Assembly: GCA_003427395.1 (NCBI GenBank)
Contig: BFEA01000759.1
Location: forward strand, 345,082 to 379,652
Direction: 5' to 3'
DNA length: 34,571 nucleotides
Source: Chara braunii
Lineage: Eukaryota > Streptophyta > Charophyceae > Charales > Characeae
Shown here: piece after piece, positions 18,487 through 28,737 of the stretch
Position numbering within the stretch: the stretch's first letter is position 1
Layout of the letters: the number at the start of each line of letters is the position of its first letter
Notes under the pieces: generated by a model
Told to the model about the DNA's origin: nothing
Database searches by the model: none
The model's input: the letters and a program-made list of their open reading frames with translations, nothing else
Translations under genes and position numbers: made by a program

Positions 18487-20379
18487 ACTCACCTTCAAAG
18501 GTGAGTAAACTGATTTATGGCATGGTAAATTGTCTGGTGAGTGATAAAGTCTGACGAAAAAGGCCACTTTTGCTTGAAATGTTTGAGAAAGTCGCAATGA
18601 GTGCAGGGCGAGAGATGTCTCAGGATGGATGGCTGCTGACTCTGATCAAGTCAGGGGCCACGGCCTGGTGGACCTAGCGGTGATTTTGTTTCTGAGCGTG
18701 TGAAGGATGCCATGCCTATTGTGGAAGGGCTGGTAAATGCCTTCAGACCCCTACGTAATCGCGCAGTGGACCTGTGATTTTGTTTTGCGACGCTCCGTCT
18801 AACCACTTGTGCTAGTTCTCGGACATATTGAGGAATGTCAAGCTAAACGGTAAAGGTTAGTACCTCTAGGGCGTAACCCCAGAGGATGGCTGCAAGCCGG
18901 CGCAACCTGGCTGCGGGACCGCGAGGTAAGAGTTTAGGGCAGTTGCCCGCCCCAGTGAAATTACTCCGCGGGGTAGTGATGATTGAGAATTTTTGGGAAA
19001 TCCTGATTGAATGCTTATCAGGAGAGAACCTATCGTTGCGTAACCAACGAGGGTACTACCGCTAAAATAACAATGCGGTGGGCTGTAGTCGTGGCCTGAT
19101 CAGCCAGGCTATGGTGGGCCAAGGTGGACACCTAACCTTTCTGTACTAGACTGCAGAAAGGGTTGAGCGGGTATTAAGTATACATATATGCTTATGTGTA
19201 TATGATTGCAAGAGATTTTATGATAAGAAAGGCGAGAGTGTCTTCAAAGGTCTCGATTAAGGCCCGCATCCCTAGTTTTCGCCAGGACTAGGGACACCCA
19301 ACGAAAAGCCGAAGGTTGTCTAGGACCGGGGAGAGGACGATTGGGAAGGTCTTTGGAACTTATGTTGTCAGCGTCCTAATTTATGGGCGATGAGAGGCCC
19401 GGGTTAGAAACCTGACAGCATATAGTTGTGGAGGCATGGTTTGATGGAGGTCTCTACCCTGTGTTTGTCGGCTAATCGGATTGGCTCCTTTCTCGTCGGC
19501 ATTTGGAGTGTGGATGGATTTATAGCTTCTGATTTGGCGAAGCGACGGGGACGTCGCTTGATATGGTCCGATAAGTTGTCGGCGCGAATACCCTTACAAG
19601 GGTATCCGCCCTGGTTTTTGCATGCGACAGGAAATAAGCTTGGGTTGGAACTTAACTGTTTCGCATGAGGCGCGGTAAAGCCTGTGGTTTACATTGATTG
19701 GGTGGTTGACTACAATAGAGAGTGCGCGGGCGTGCAGGTTTAAAGCGCGCGTGATTTCCTCTCTTTGATCATGATTGTAAAGCCGGCATGGACGCCGATT
19801 GTTTCGTATTATTATGAATATTATTTATTTTTGATTGAACTAGGATTTAGGAATACTTTCCTTTTTCCTCTTTCTGTTTAGTACGATTGACGGCTCGGTG
19901 AGCATGTACAGGCATATGGCGGATCTAGATGATGGGACCTGATGGATACGGTCAGGTCGGGGTAGCCGTTGCACGGTCGGTAGACCGACATGGACTTTCG
20001 GCGCCCGTGCGTGCAAGCACAAGTTGAGGAGTGGCCCTGAGCCCCGTGTGTTACCATTCCATCTAGGATTCTGAGCCTGCTAGTACCAGGCTTGGGCTTA
20101 GACCTATAGGTTACGATATTGGACTGACACTACGAAGGTTCGGGGGTCGAGGCCGGCGAGCGTCGACGCAGCGGCAGCAAAGTATCGAGAGAGAAGCCGA
20201 TGGGGTTAAGGGCCGTGGGGCTATCCCCTTTGGTTTTGCCATTGGCGGAGTCAGAGCGGCATTAGCGGTTCCTTTTTTTTTCTTGGTTGCCATAGTCTGA
20301 CGATTAAAAGTTTCTAAATAATTTTTATTTATTGTTGTATTATTATTTTGCCCCAATGTGCCTTGACTCTAACGCGACG
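18487..20379 (+). other. non-coding internal region
   Basis: I see no supported gene. Small hairpins occur, for example CCCTAGT/ACTAGGG near 19272-19295 and CCTCTAGGG/CCCCAGAGG near 18861-18885. Confidence 0.5.
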
Positions 20380-20654
20380 ATGGATTTGGAGCCAGTCGCG
20401 GCGGTCGAGGACCTTGAGCGGGCGTCCCCTTTGGTTGACCTGCGGATTTCGGTGTATTCGGGATGCTGGCGAGATTCCTCTATCCTGTTCACCATGGGAT
20501 ACATGCCGAGGAAGTTGACGAGTATGAGAGCTGGTGGGTGATCAACCCACGAGGCGGAAGAAATCTTGGTGGCGCGGACCTGTTGCGGATGTACCGCCCA
20601 CCAACCGTGATCTGCCGCGAGAAGTTGAGTGGGAGCATGGCCGTCGGGGTTTAA
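20380..20654 (+). pseudogene. possible broken ORF in the 16-kb element
   Basis: One frame reads MDLEPVAAVEDLERASPLVD and runs to about 20460. A second, shifted frame then continues with LARFLYPVHHGIHAEEVDEY and WWVINPRGGRNLGG to a stop at 20652-20654. Together they look like one protein interrupted by a single-base shift. No family is recognised. It could also be chance coding in a GC-rich stretch. Confidence 0.25.
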
Positions 20655-23286
20655 GTAGGTAAGAACTGCGCTGTGGTATAATGCACCAAGGCACACTATA
20701 GCGTGGGGTGTGCTGTATTTGCAGGCTTGTCGGGGGTGCGAAATGCGACTACGAACTGTTTTCATGACCGCGCCGAGATGATTCTTGTATGGTATTACGG
20801 GGAACGCCGAGGCAACTACGTTTGTGCTCAAGCCTCCAACGACGGGACGTGCGGGAGCTGCTCCCCCCCCCAGCAGGGGTGATATCTGAGGTAGTGGGTG
20901 GGTAATGCTAACCAGGGGTTAGCCGGTGGTGTCAGGATTGAGCTTTTTGATGGGCCAGCCACCGTGCTTCCCCTCCGGTTCCCTCCCCCTATGAGCGCCT
21001 GTGGTCGCTGCTCAGTCCCACTCGAGAGGGGGGCGGGGCCAATGGCATATCTCTGAGCGGCGGACTACGGGTCCGCTACTGTCGAAGGGAATGGTGGCTA
21101 AAGGAGCAAGGTCGGGCGCCATAGAGCTGGGCAGCAGCTGCGAGTGCACATCAGCGAAGAAAGGCGGATAGCGGAGAGGGGCATCAGAGTGAAAGGGACT
21201 AAGGCAGCGCTGCGCTGCAGCAGGGCGGAACGGCTGGCGGCATCTACAGAGGAAAGTGACGAGCTGCCGACAGCAGTGAAGGGAGAAGGGGTAAATGAAT
21301 CAGGACGGGGGGCCGTGACCGGTGCATGCGAAGTGGGAGATCGGAGAGCCGAGAGCAGGCAGCGGGCGATGGGTGGCGAACGACGAAAAAGGGGAAAAGG
21401 GGGAGTCTGAACCCGGTCGGAGAAGTGTGTCGGGTGCGTGCGAAGACAGCAAGAAGGGGGCGAACCAGGCCGTGTTTTTGCGCAGGGTGCATCGAGAGAG
21501 GGAGAGAGAGATTGTGGGGGGCATGCACGGAAGTAGCCGGAGAACGATTCGCCTTGTCTCCATACCGGTAGGGGAAGAAGCGGGGGAGGAGTTGTGAAGC
21601 TGTGGGCTTACCTGCTGCCCGCTGCACCGCTGCGACCGTGGAGTTGTGAGCTTACCTGCTGACCGCGGCACGGCTCACCTCGTCAAAACGGAGGGAGGGC
21701 GAACTACGAAGGCTGGGGTGATGCCTGTCGAATAGTAGATTCAATCGGAAGTATGGAGCGGAAGGGTAAGTCATGAAATTGGTGACTTACCTACTAGCTG
21801 AAGTAGCGGCCCACTCCCGGAGGCTGAGGTAGTGAAGGGATCGGGCGAAGACCGAAAGTTTACACATAAATCCACGCGGGGCTGGTCCTGCCGTGGGACC
21901 ATGGGAAGTCAGCCGCAGGGGGGAAGACTTCAGACTGTAGAAGTGGAAGTACAACAGACAGTGGCAGAGGTTGCTCAGTTTGGACGTCGACGTTGCCTGG
22001 GGGTGATGGCGGGTGATCGTGGGAGCAATTCCCTTGCTTAGTGGACGGTGGAAACCAATAGTGGGCGGGGTGCAATCGTGACGTGAGTAGGTGATGTGCT
22101 GCTTGTTCTATGTTGGATGTGCGGACTGCCTCGTCTGCACTCTGCCACTGCCTGACCTGCTTGTTGCGCCTGTGGTTCTCTGCAAAGGGTTCGGTTCGTC
22201 GTATGGTGTGGTTACGCTGCTGGTGTTGCCCTTCGCCTCGCTGCTTTGCTGCCTTGTCGCTCATCAGTTGACTGGTTGCCCGGTTGCTGGCTCCGTTGTG
22301 AGGGCTAATCTTGTTATTAGAGTAGTACTCCGTCGACGTTGTGCCCAATTCTGCTGCAGTGTGCGGTACTGCTGGGTTCGGATGCCGTTTGCGAAAACAC
22401 CGTGCTTGATGCGTTTTTGGTTTTGAGGCCTCGGTTGGATGAGGCCAGCCATATTGTGTTCGACTATGGAGAGGTCGCGGTGTTGCTATGGGTTGCTGCG
22501 TCACTTGCTTGTTGTTGAGCACTACACTTTGACAAGTTTGGTTGGAGCCTACTCGTGCTTTAAATACAGTATATGTGAGCTCTATTTCAACGCAGTCCTT
22601 TCAGGCTGTAAAACTACAAGTTGTTTTGAGATGGCGGAGTTGGGATCAAGGGAGAGTGACTAAGTATTGTAAAGCGGTCACCGCTGCGACTTGGAGGTTC
22701 GTCGGGGAGTCGACAGTAAATGGATGACTTCTACGTTACCAGGCTGCTGCGCATTTTTGGCTGCCATTGCGGGGCCCTCAGGAGTATCAAGATTACGAGG
22801 CCCTCTTCAGTGAGTTTGAGAGCACCCCTCTTGTATCTGAGAGTCTCAAACCTTCTGCTTTCTACCTTTCTTACTCTAAGTCTGGTCCTGATCTGAGAGA
22901 AAGGCAGCAGGCGGAATTGCAACCCGTAGGACCGGAACAAGGCTTTGTGGGGAGTCATCTTACCAATTGCGGGAGCTCGGCCGGAGCCTAGGCGGGGTTC
23001 TGGAGGCAGAGAATTGAAAGGTAACTACTGCTTTCCCTCTATAAACCAGTTATAGCCCCTATCTGTACTGCCCATTGCATATTTGATTGAATATATGGTA
23101 TGCAACCCTACTTTGACTTTTTTTTTACTTCCAGGACGCTGAATCAGACTAAATAAAGGAATGTTTGTCCAATCTCAGTTTCAGCTTTATTGGTTGTATG
23201 AAATCAGATTGCTAAAAAGGAATTGCATCTGGGAAAGGCAGGATGGTGGGTTGAATCGCTTGAGGGTTGACTGGGTCATCAAGGTT
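20655..23286 (+). other. non-coding internal region, GC-rich then mixed
   Basis: Several overlapping open frames on both strands (for example a 220-codon minus-strand frame at 21860-22522) have low-complexity Q/H/T/P-rich or G/R-rich translations and no recognisable motif. I treat the stretch as non-coding. Confidence 0.5.
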
Positions 23287-24265
23287 GGGAAGTCCCCATA
23301 AGTTTGGGGAGACCCAGTGCTTTGTTTATTTTTGATTTGCATTGAGCATCAGACCCTTCTATAAGTTTAGGGGGCCTGATTGCTCATGGAGGGTCAGACT
23401 GTTCTATAAGTTTAGGTGGCCTGACTGCTCTGACTTGCGAGGGGTTTGATTGCGCTTGATTTTCAGGGACTTTGGGCGCTCAATAAGTTTTGGTGCCTTG
23501 AGTTGCCTTNNNNNNNNNNNNNNNNNNNNNNNNNNNNNNNNNNNNNNNNNNNNNNNNNNNNNNNNNNNNNNNNNNNNNNNNNTTGCGCTTGATTTTCAGG
23601 GACTTTGGGCGCTCAATAAGTTTTGGTGCCTTGAGTTGCCTTGTTTTTTTTTTTTTTTTTTTGGTTTTCTTGAGTTTCTTTGGTTTCTGAATAAGGGGGT
23701 CTGAGCTGTTTTATAAGTTTAGGTGGCTCAACCTCCTCCTGCTTTTATTTCAAAAAAAGAGACCTGACAAAGGGGCAGACTCTTTTGTAAGTTCAGGGGG
23801 TCTGACTCAATGCCACGCACATGATGACTCAGAAAGAACTGAATCTGGCAGAGAGTTAGATCCTTGTGTAAGTTCTGGGGGTCTGGTTCAAAGCCTCGCA
23901 CATGCTGAAACCCAATGGTTATAATTTGGCTATATTCTACTATTATTTTACTTAAGGACGAGCTAATGAGACCGTTCTATAAGTTTAGGTGTCTGACTAT
24001 AGCCTATCACAATTTGAAAAGAGTATAACTAAGAATATAATTGATGGTAAGTTGGAGCAGGCTGAACTTAAGTTAATTCAGTCCTATGCAACCTTAGAAG
24101 ACTAAGTGCAGACAATTATATATAATTTGGATATTTTAAACAGTTCAGGGCGACTAGAATAGCCTAGTCATATGCCCAAAGAAGAGAAAAGTAGTGGTGC
24201 TCTCTGTTTTGTGTATATTCAATGGCTAAGTTAGACACATTCCATAAGTTTGGGTGGCCTGACTT
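23287..24265 (+). repeat. nine or more hairpin repeats with constant TATAAGTTTAGG loop
   Basis: A ~35-base motif recurs near 23293, 23344, 23393, 23475, 23702, 23776, 23858, 23969 and 24228, with one further copy at 23608 that is only the duplicate beside the assembly gap. The centre is TTYTATAAGTTYAGGKG. The flanks pair but differ in sequence between copies: GTCAG/CTGAC at 23393, TGAGC/GCTCA at 23702, CAGAC/GTCTG at 23776, AAGTTAG/CTGACTT at 24228. The spacing is irregular. The block lies just before the 3' LTR. Confidence 0.78.
23510..23582. other. assembly gap (73 N) flanked by an exact 60-bp duplication
   Basis: The 60 bases before the gap (23450-23509) are repeated exactly after it (23583-23642). 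A T-run of about 20 follows at 23644. This is the usual signature of two overlapping contig ends that were not merged, so the duplication is probably artificial. Confidence 0.92.
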
Positions 24266-24560
24266 TATGCCTTATGTAAGCTGGGTATAAGCGATTAAAT
24301 CATTGAAATGTCATGAGTTATTGCTTGTTCAGGTATACTTTGGAATGGTGAGAGTACTTACCTTTGTGGTTTGGCCTGCATGTGATTGAGTAAGGCTACG
24401 ACTTAGTCTGAGTTTCAGTTTGATAGGTAGTTGCTTTAGTCGCTCGCCACGTGTTAGAGCTATAGGAGTTAGTTTCGATTCCTGCATTTTTCGAGCTAAG
24501 TTTTTTTTACGTAGATCCCCATTCTCGCATTTTCTCGGATCATTTTTTGTATTTGCCTTT

Positions 24561-25104
24561 GTATAAATCTTGGCGAGCTACTTTCTCTACGGCAAGCGCT
24601 GCCGAAATTTATACAAATCCAAGGAGTCAGCCAAAATTTTGACTTAATAAAGTTCAACTTGTCTTTTCTTATATCTGACTTAGTAAAAATTTGGAAAGTC
24701 TTCTTTTCTAAAGGAAGTGCTGCCCAAATTTTTGTTAATTCAAGGTGTTAGACAAAATTGAACTTTGAAAAGTCAAAGTTGCTTTCAAGTTCTGGACTTA
24801 GCTTTGTATAAATTTTGGAATAACAATTTTCTAAGGAGAGTGCTGCCGAAATTTTTGCAAAATTGAAGTTGGTTAAATTTTATCTAAGTTAGACTCAAGT
24901 TGTCTTTTGAGCTCATATCTGACTTAGTACAAATCGGGGAAGTCTCCCTTTCTAAAGGGAATGCTGCCCAAATTTCTACTAATTCAGGGAGTTAGATAAA
25001 ATTTGGTTTTCCGGAGCTAAAGATTATTTATGCTTTCATATTTGGACTTATATAAATTCTAGAAAGACACTTTCCCTACGGGAAGCGCTGCCGAAATTTT
25101 TCTA
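24561..25104. repeat. five GCTGCC hairpin units at the start of the 3' LTR
   Basis: Units at about 24561-24614, 24685-24733, 24810-24854, 24925-24981 and 25059-25104 share an inner RGCTGCC(C/G)AAATTT. Each is closed by a long stem: a perfect AAAAATTTGG/CCAAATTTTT at 24685/24724, and GTATAAAT..TTGGC with GCCGAAATTTATAC at 24561/24601. A second inner stem, such as TCCCT/AGGGA, precedes the GCTGCC core. The last two units correspond to the two units in the truncated 5' LTR. Confidence 0.78.
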
Positions 25105-26094
25105 GTTTAAAGGAAATAGATAATATTTTGACAGGTGGCGATTCTGACGATCTACCCTGTGTAGGGGAGATTGTGCAAGGGTCTACCTTTGCTTAGGCAC
25201 TGACTTAGAGGTAGACTTAGGCTTAGCCTATAGGGAGATATTGAGTGAGGATGTGTTATGGAGTTGTATTCTCCATACACTTATGATCTTAGCTTGGGGA
25301 TTGGTCTGCCGTGTGTTACAGGTCTTCTTAGTCGTTTGTTCCAAGTTTTGGACTAGATTCAGCTTGATCCCTTGAGGATCATCTTCTGTTATCACTGATA
25401 ACAGGTCGGTTGCCGATTCGTCGGTTTACAATTTAACTCCAATCCGCTCCTGCCACTCAACCTAAAGGCTTTAGACTTGTGATTGAACTGTTTTGTTGTG
25501 TTTTCACCCGGACTTTATTGAATGGTCATCCCACAAAAATACTGAGTATCTATTTAAGAGTTGCACGAGTGCGGCTTGTATGGCTAAAGCGAGGGGTATG
25601 AGTGCGAGGAATGGTTGAAGTTGACCCCGTGTAGCGTGTGGATTTCTGGATGAATCTTTGATGTGATTGCAGGTGCGTTTGTGATTCGGACTCTGGATGT
25701 GATTGTCTGCGATTACATACATATACGGTTGGAGGGAGCCCCACTGTGACTGTGAGAAGTGATCGTCCTATATAACTAACCCTTATGTATATATTTATAT
25801 ATGCCTTGGGCATGCGCGCGACTTATTGTGATCGTGCGTAAGGGATAACCAAATTATGGCCTGAGAGAAAAGGAAAATCCTCATTTTTACCTTTACTTTT
25901 TAGAAAATTTTTATAGTCGGACGTTGGTCCTGGGCCGGGATTCAAGGTCCTTGTCCAGGACATCCATGGGCCTAGGCTCTGCAGGGAAGGAATCTGCCCC
26001 CGTGCAGAGCCTATTTGCCTTGCCTGCCGAGATGCTCAGACCAAAGGTCGGAGGTCTCACGGCGGCGGCACGAGTATTCCTTCAGCCGTGCAAT

Positions 26095-26120
26095 GTCGTG
26101 AGGGATTAGACCCTCACGAC
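26095..26120. repeat. perfect 10-bp hairpin in the 3' LTR
   Basis: GTCGTGAGGG pairs with CCCTCACGAC around ATTAGA. In the 5' LTR (near 11913-11930) most of the left arm is missing, leaving only the right arm. Confidence 0.85.
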
Positions 26121-26854
26121 ACTTCGAGTCTGACACTTGAGTGTCATAAGCGGTACTCGGATCCACGAGGGACCGCTTGATTATGGGCACTGCATAGTAC
26201 GCCATCATTGCGACTGCTTGCGTACGCTTGCATTGTGAGTCGATATGAGTTAGCCCTGCGTCCGCACGGTTTTATACTAAGTCTCGCGCGTGACGCCCAC
26301 TTGATTTCCGCATCGACAAGTTATGGGTTGGCTACCGAGGGGCTAGGAGTGTTGTCGCGTTGTTTGTGTTGTGTCGTGTTGTATGTGTGTGTGTTCGTAA
26401 AGTGGAGTGCGCGCGGTGTGTGAGATGTGTCCTAGTCGACTGACGACGAGCCGCGCTTGGGACTTCAACCCCCCAAGATGTCGGTTCGCGTGCGGGTCCG
26501 ATAGGTGTATTACCGCGCGTACCCCCTATGCTACAGTGAACGAGAAACGCCCTCGGCTGGTCCACCTCTGCGATTGCAACTGATTAACTTTCGTACTGTT
26601 GACTGGTAGCTCAGCGGGGATACGCCCACCGAAGGGAGGTGACGGCTCCCGTAAGGTGGAGGTAAGTCGTGCCTCGCGTAGGCCCTATCCTGTCATAGGG
26701 GTTCGTGAGAGGTATGGCTGGTGGACTCGGCCGGAGCGGCTTGCGGAAACTCCACATGTATATTTGCGACGAAGGATTTAAACCAACTCCTGCGTGACGT
26801 GGCCGAGAGGGTCCCGCGCTGCCCTGGTGCGGTGCCGGACCGATGCGCTCGACA

Positions 26855-26944
26855 CCGAGGATGACGAACTTGCCGGATCTCAGAGATGTAGCTACGTGGC
26901 TGCAGCAGATGATTCCCAAGAGCTTGCTCCGTGATGAAACTCAT
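26855..26944 (-). pseudogene. start of the gypsy third ORF, cut by the 16-kb insertion
   Basis: An ATG at 26944 overlaps the integrase stop in the pattern ATGA. The frame encodes MSFITEQALGNHLLQP and is open for 30 codons until the inserted element at 26854. The continuation lies at 10626 and downward. The four-base overlap suggests that translation could be coupled to the pol ORF. Confidence 0.45.
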
Positions 26945-28266
26945 GGCGAGGACGGGGGAGAAGAGGAAAGATGGGAGCAGGAAGGAGAGAACGAGGCGGG
27001 AACTAGATCGTCGTCGTCCTCTTCTTCAGTAGATGAGGGAGACAGAGGGAGATTAGAGGGAGGGAGGGGACGGATGTAAGAGGTATGTCGAACGATGGGG
27101 ACAGAGCTATGGTTGACGCTCACTTCGGGCGCAATGCGCATCGTGTTGGCACTTTTGGGTCCGAGCTCGACGACGTGAAAACAGCCAGAGAATTTGGGAG
27201 CGAGTTTCCGGTCGCGTGCACATTTACGTACCTGCACCAGGTCCCCTAATTTATATTGATGTTGGGGACCAGAGTTTCCATTTCGGGCCTCGTAGCTACG
27301 GACTTGCCTTCCATGGGCTAGATCAGTCATTTTCTGTCTCTTTCGGGTTAGCTTCGGGACGACCCTTTCCATTAAATCGGCGTACTTTTTGGCCTTGGCC
27401 TTAAGGGCGGCACGCTTGTGTCTACCCCCGACTTCGGTAATTTCCGAGTTGCCCCGGTAATCGACACATGGGAGGCTATTGGTCCGAAGCTGAAAGAGGG
27501 TGAACCCCGTGGATTCGTGAGGGGTGGCCCGGTGAATTCCGACGATTTGGTATATGATCTCGGGCCAAGGACGCGTGTCACGCGCCGCTAGATTTCTACG
27601 AAGGGCAGTCTTAATCATGCGATTGGCATTTTCGGCCAACCCGTTCGACTGGGAAATGTGGGGTGCCGTGTGTCGAAGCGTAATGCCTCATCGTGCGAGT
27701 AATTCCTCTACCTCGCCTTTGAATTCGTACCCGTTGTCAGTTAGAATCTCTTCCGTATCTAGGTAGGTATAGAGGAACCGATCGATGTACGTGACTATCT
27801 CTGCGGGCTTATGGGTCTTGCAGGGGTAGACCTCAATGTATTTGGAAAAATGGTCTATTAAAACTAAAAGGATGGAATATTCGCAACGGTTTGGGCCAGG
27901 TGGCACGTCGATATCTGTTGTGTCCATACTGACTCGCTGGAAAGGGTGCTCTACTTTCGTCGGTACTATCGTGTTTGGTCCCCGTATTGGGGCACGGTCG
28001 GCACAGACCAGACAGTTTGCGACTACGTATCCGACATCGTCCCGTATATTAGACCAGAACCATCGATTCTGATCTTTAGTTGCCTCCGTGACACGTATCG
28101 CGAATTGAGCGGCCTGCTCTTCGTGAGCTGATCGGGTCCAATTATATCTCTGGAATGGATGAGGAACCGTCAACCACAAACCCGATCCGTCAGTTTTATG
28201 ATTCTCTAGGTGACTGTTGATCCATCGATAATCCCGGGATCTCTCTGTAGCCCGACGTCTGCGTGC
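26941..28266 (-). pseudogene. gypsy integrase, split by an in-frame TGA
   Basis: Integrase inserts element DNA into the genome. The minus-strand frame is open from 28266. It has an N-terminal zinc-binding region ending NCLVCADR, then a catalytic core with Asp in VSMDTTDID, Asp in EEILTDNGYEF and Glu in NGLAENANRM, the DDE triad. The C-terminal part contains KLAPKFSGCFHVVELGP, a GPY/F-like segment with Cys for Pro, and a Ser/Pro-rich acidic tail. A single TGA at 27688-27690, between the second Asp and the Glu, splits the frame; both sides are in the same frame. The stop at 26941 overlaps the next ORF. Confidence 0.85.
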
Positions 28267-28737
28267 TTAGTGAGATGATCCAATGGTAAATTAGCCAATT
28301 TAGCTAATAAAATTTTATCCGTCCAGACCTCTGCTCGTCGGTATTTCTCATCATATTCGGGGCCGTCCGTTCGGGCAGCCTCAAATCGCGCTTCAGGAGG
28401 GAGTTAGTCCGTTCTACACAGAGGACACTTCCGTTCCCTATTATTCGTTCGGTATCGAACGCATGCACCATGTGCACGATTGACACATGTGGCACAGTTC
28501 ACTCACTCAACGAATCCGGTCTCAAAAGGATGACAATCCACCCCATAAACCCGTGTAATACAAGTGCAAAAATAGCAGAATTTGTCGGGAAGGGTGGCGA
28601 AGAAAACCGAGGAGGCGAGAGGGTCGCAATCAGCAGGGGAAGAAGGGGTCACAGAAACAGGTGGGGTAGCAATGATGAGAGGGGAGGAGAGAGAGTGAGC
28701 AGGGCTGCAGAGAGGGCAGAGCGAAGCTCCGTGTCAC
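28267..28737 (-). pseudogene. decayed RNase H to integrase linker
   Basis: After the TGA at 28738 the RT frame continues with further stops. Just before the integrase a shifted frame reads LANLPLDHLTKHADVG and leads into the integrase frame after one or two base changes near 28250-28267. The middle part (28500-28737) has no recognisable coding sequence and could contain an indel or insertion. Confidence 0.5.

Larger units (their letters stand above)
10627..26854 (+). mobile_element. ~16-kb gag-only LTR element (LARD / TR-GAG type)
   Basis: Direct copies of about 1.97 kb (10695-12664 and 24869-26854), roughly 90-95% identical by eye, flank an internal region. It contains a tRNA-Asp primer site right after the first copy, an unknown ORF, a gag ORF with a CCHC knuckle, and no protease, RT, RNase H or integrase. 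The LTR ends in CTCGACA. The element interrupts the third ORF of the gypsy element. Large size, long LTRs, an ORF ahead of gag and a tRNA-Asp site resemble Tat/Ogre/Athila-group Ty3/gypsy elements; that affiliation is inferred. The left terminus is abnormal and no five-base target duplication is visible (GCAGC left, CCGAG right). Confidence 0.78.
24550..26854 (+). repeat. 3' LTR of the 16-kb element
   Basis: The segment from 24869 on is the direct copy of 10695-12664. Its true start is uncertain because the other LTR is truncated, and I put it near the first hairpin unit. It ends CTCGACA at 26854, after which the gypsy sequence resumes. It lacks the 468-bp duplication. A perfect 10-bp hairpin at 26095-26120 is reduced in the 5' copy. 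Confidence 0.75.

Noticed and set aside
20343-20831. 162-codon minus-strand ORF
   Set aside because: It has no recognisable motif and lies opposite a more protein-like (though broken) plus-strand frame.
21860-22522. 220-codon minus-strand ORF in the 16-kb element
   Set aside because: The translation is Q/H/T/P-rich without motifs, and it overlaps other open frames in a GC-rich, stop-poor stretch. It is probably chance.
23450-23704. 84-codon ORF across the N gap
   Set aside because: It is mostly unknown residues and a duplicated contig end, so it is an assembly artefact.
10627-26854. a DNA transposon with 76-bp terminal inverted repeats
   Set aside because: The long direct repeats, tRNA-Asp primer site and gag show an LTR element. 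The inverted terminus occurs only on one side and joins a truncated LTR.
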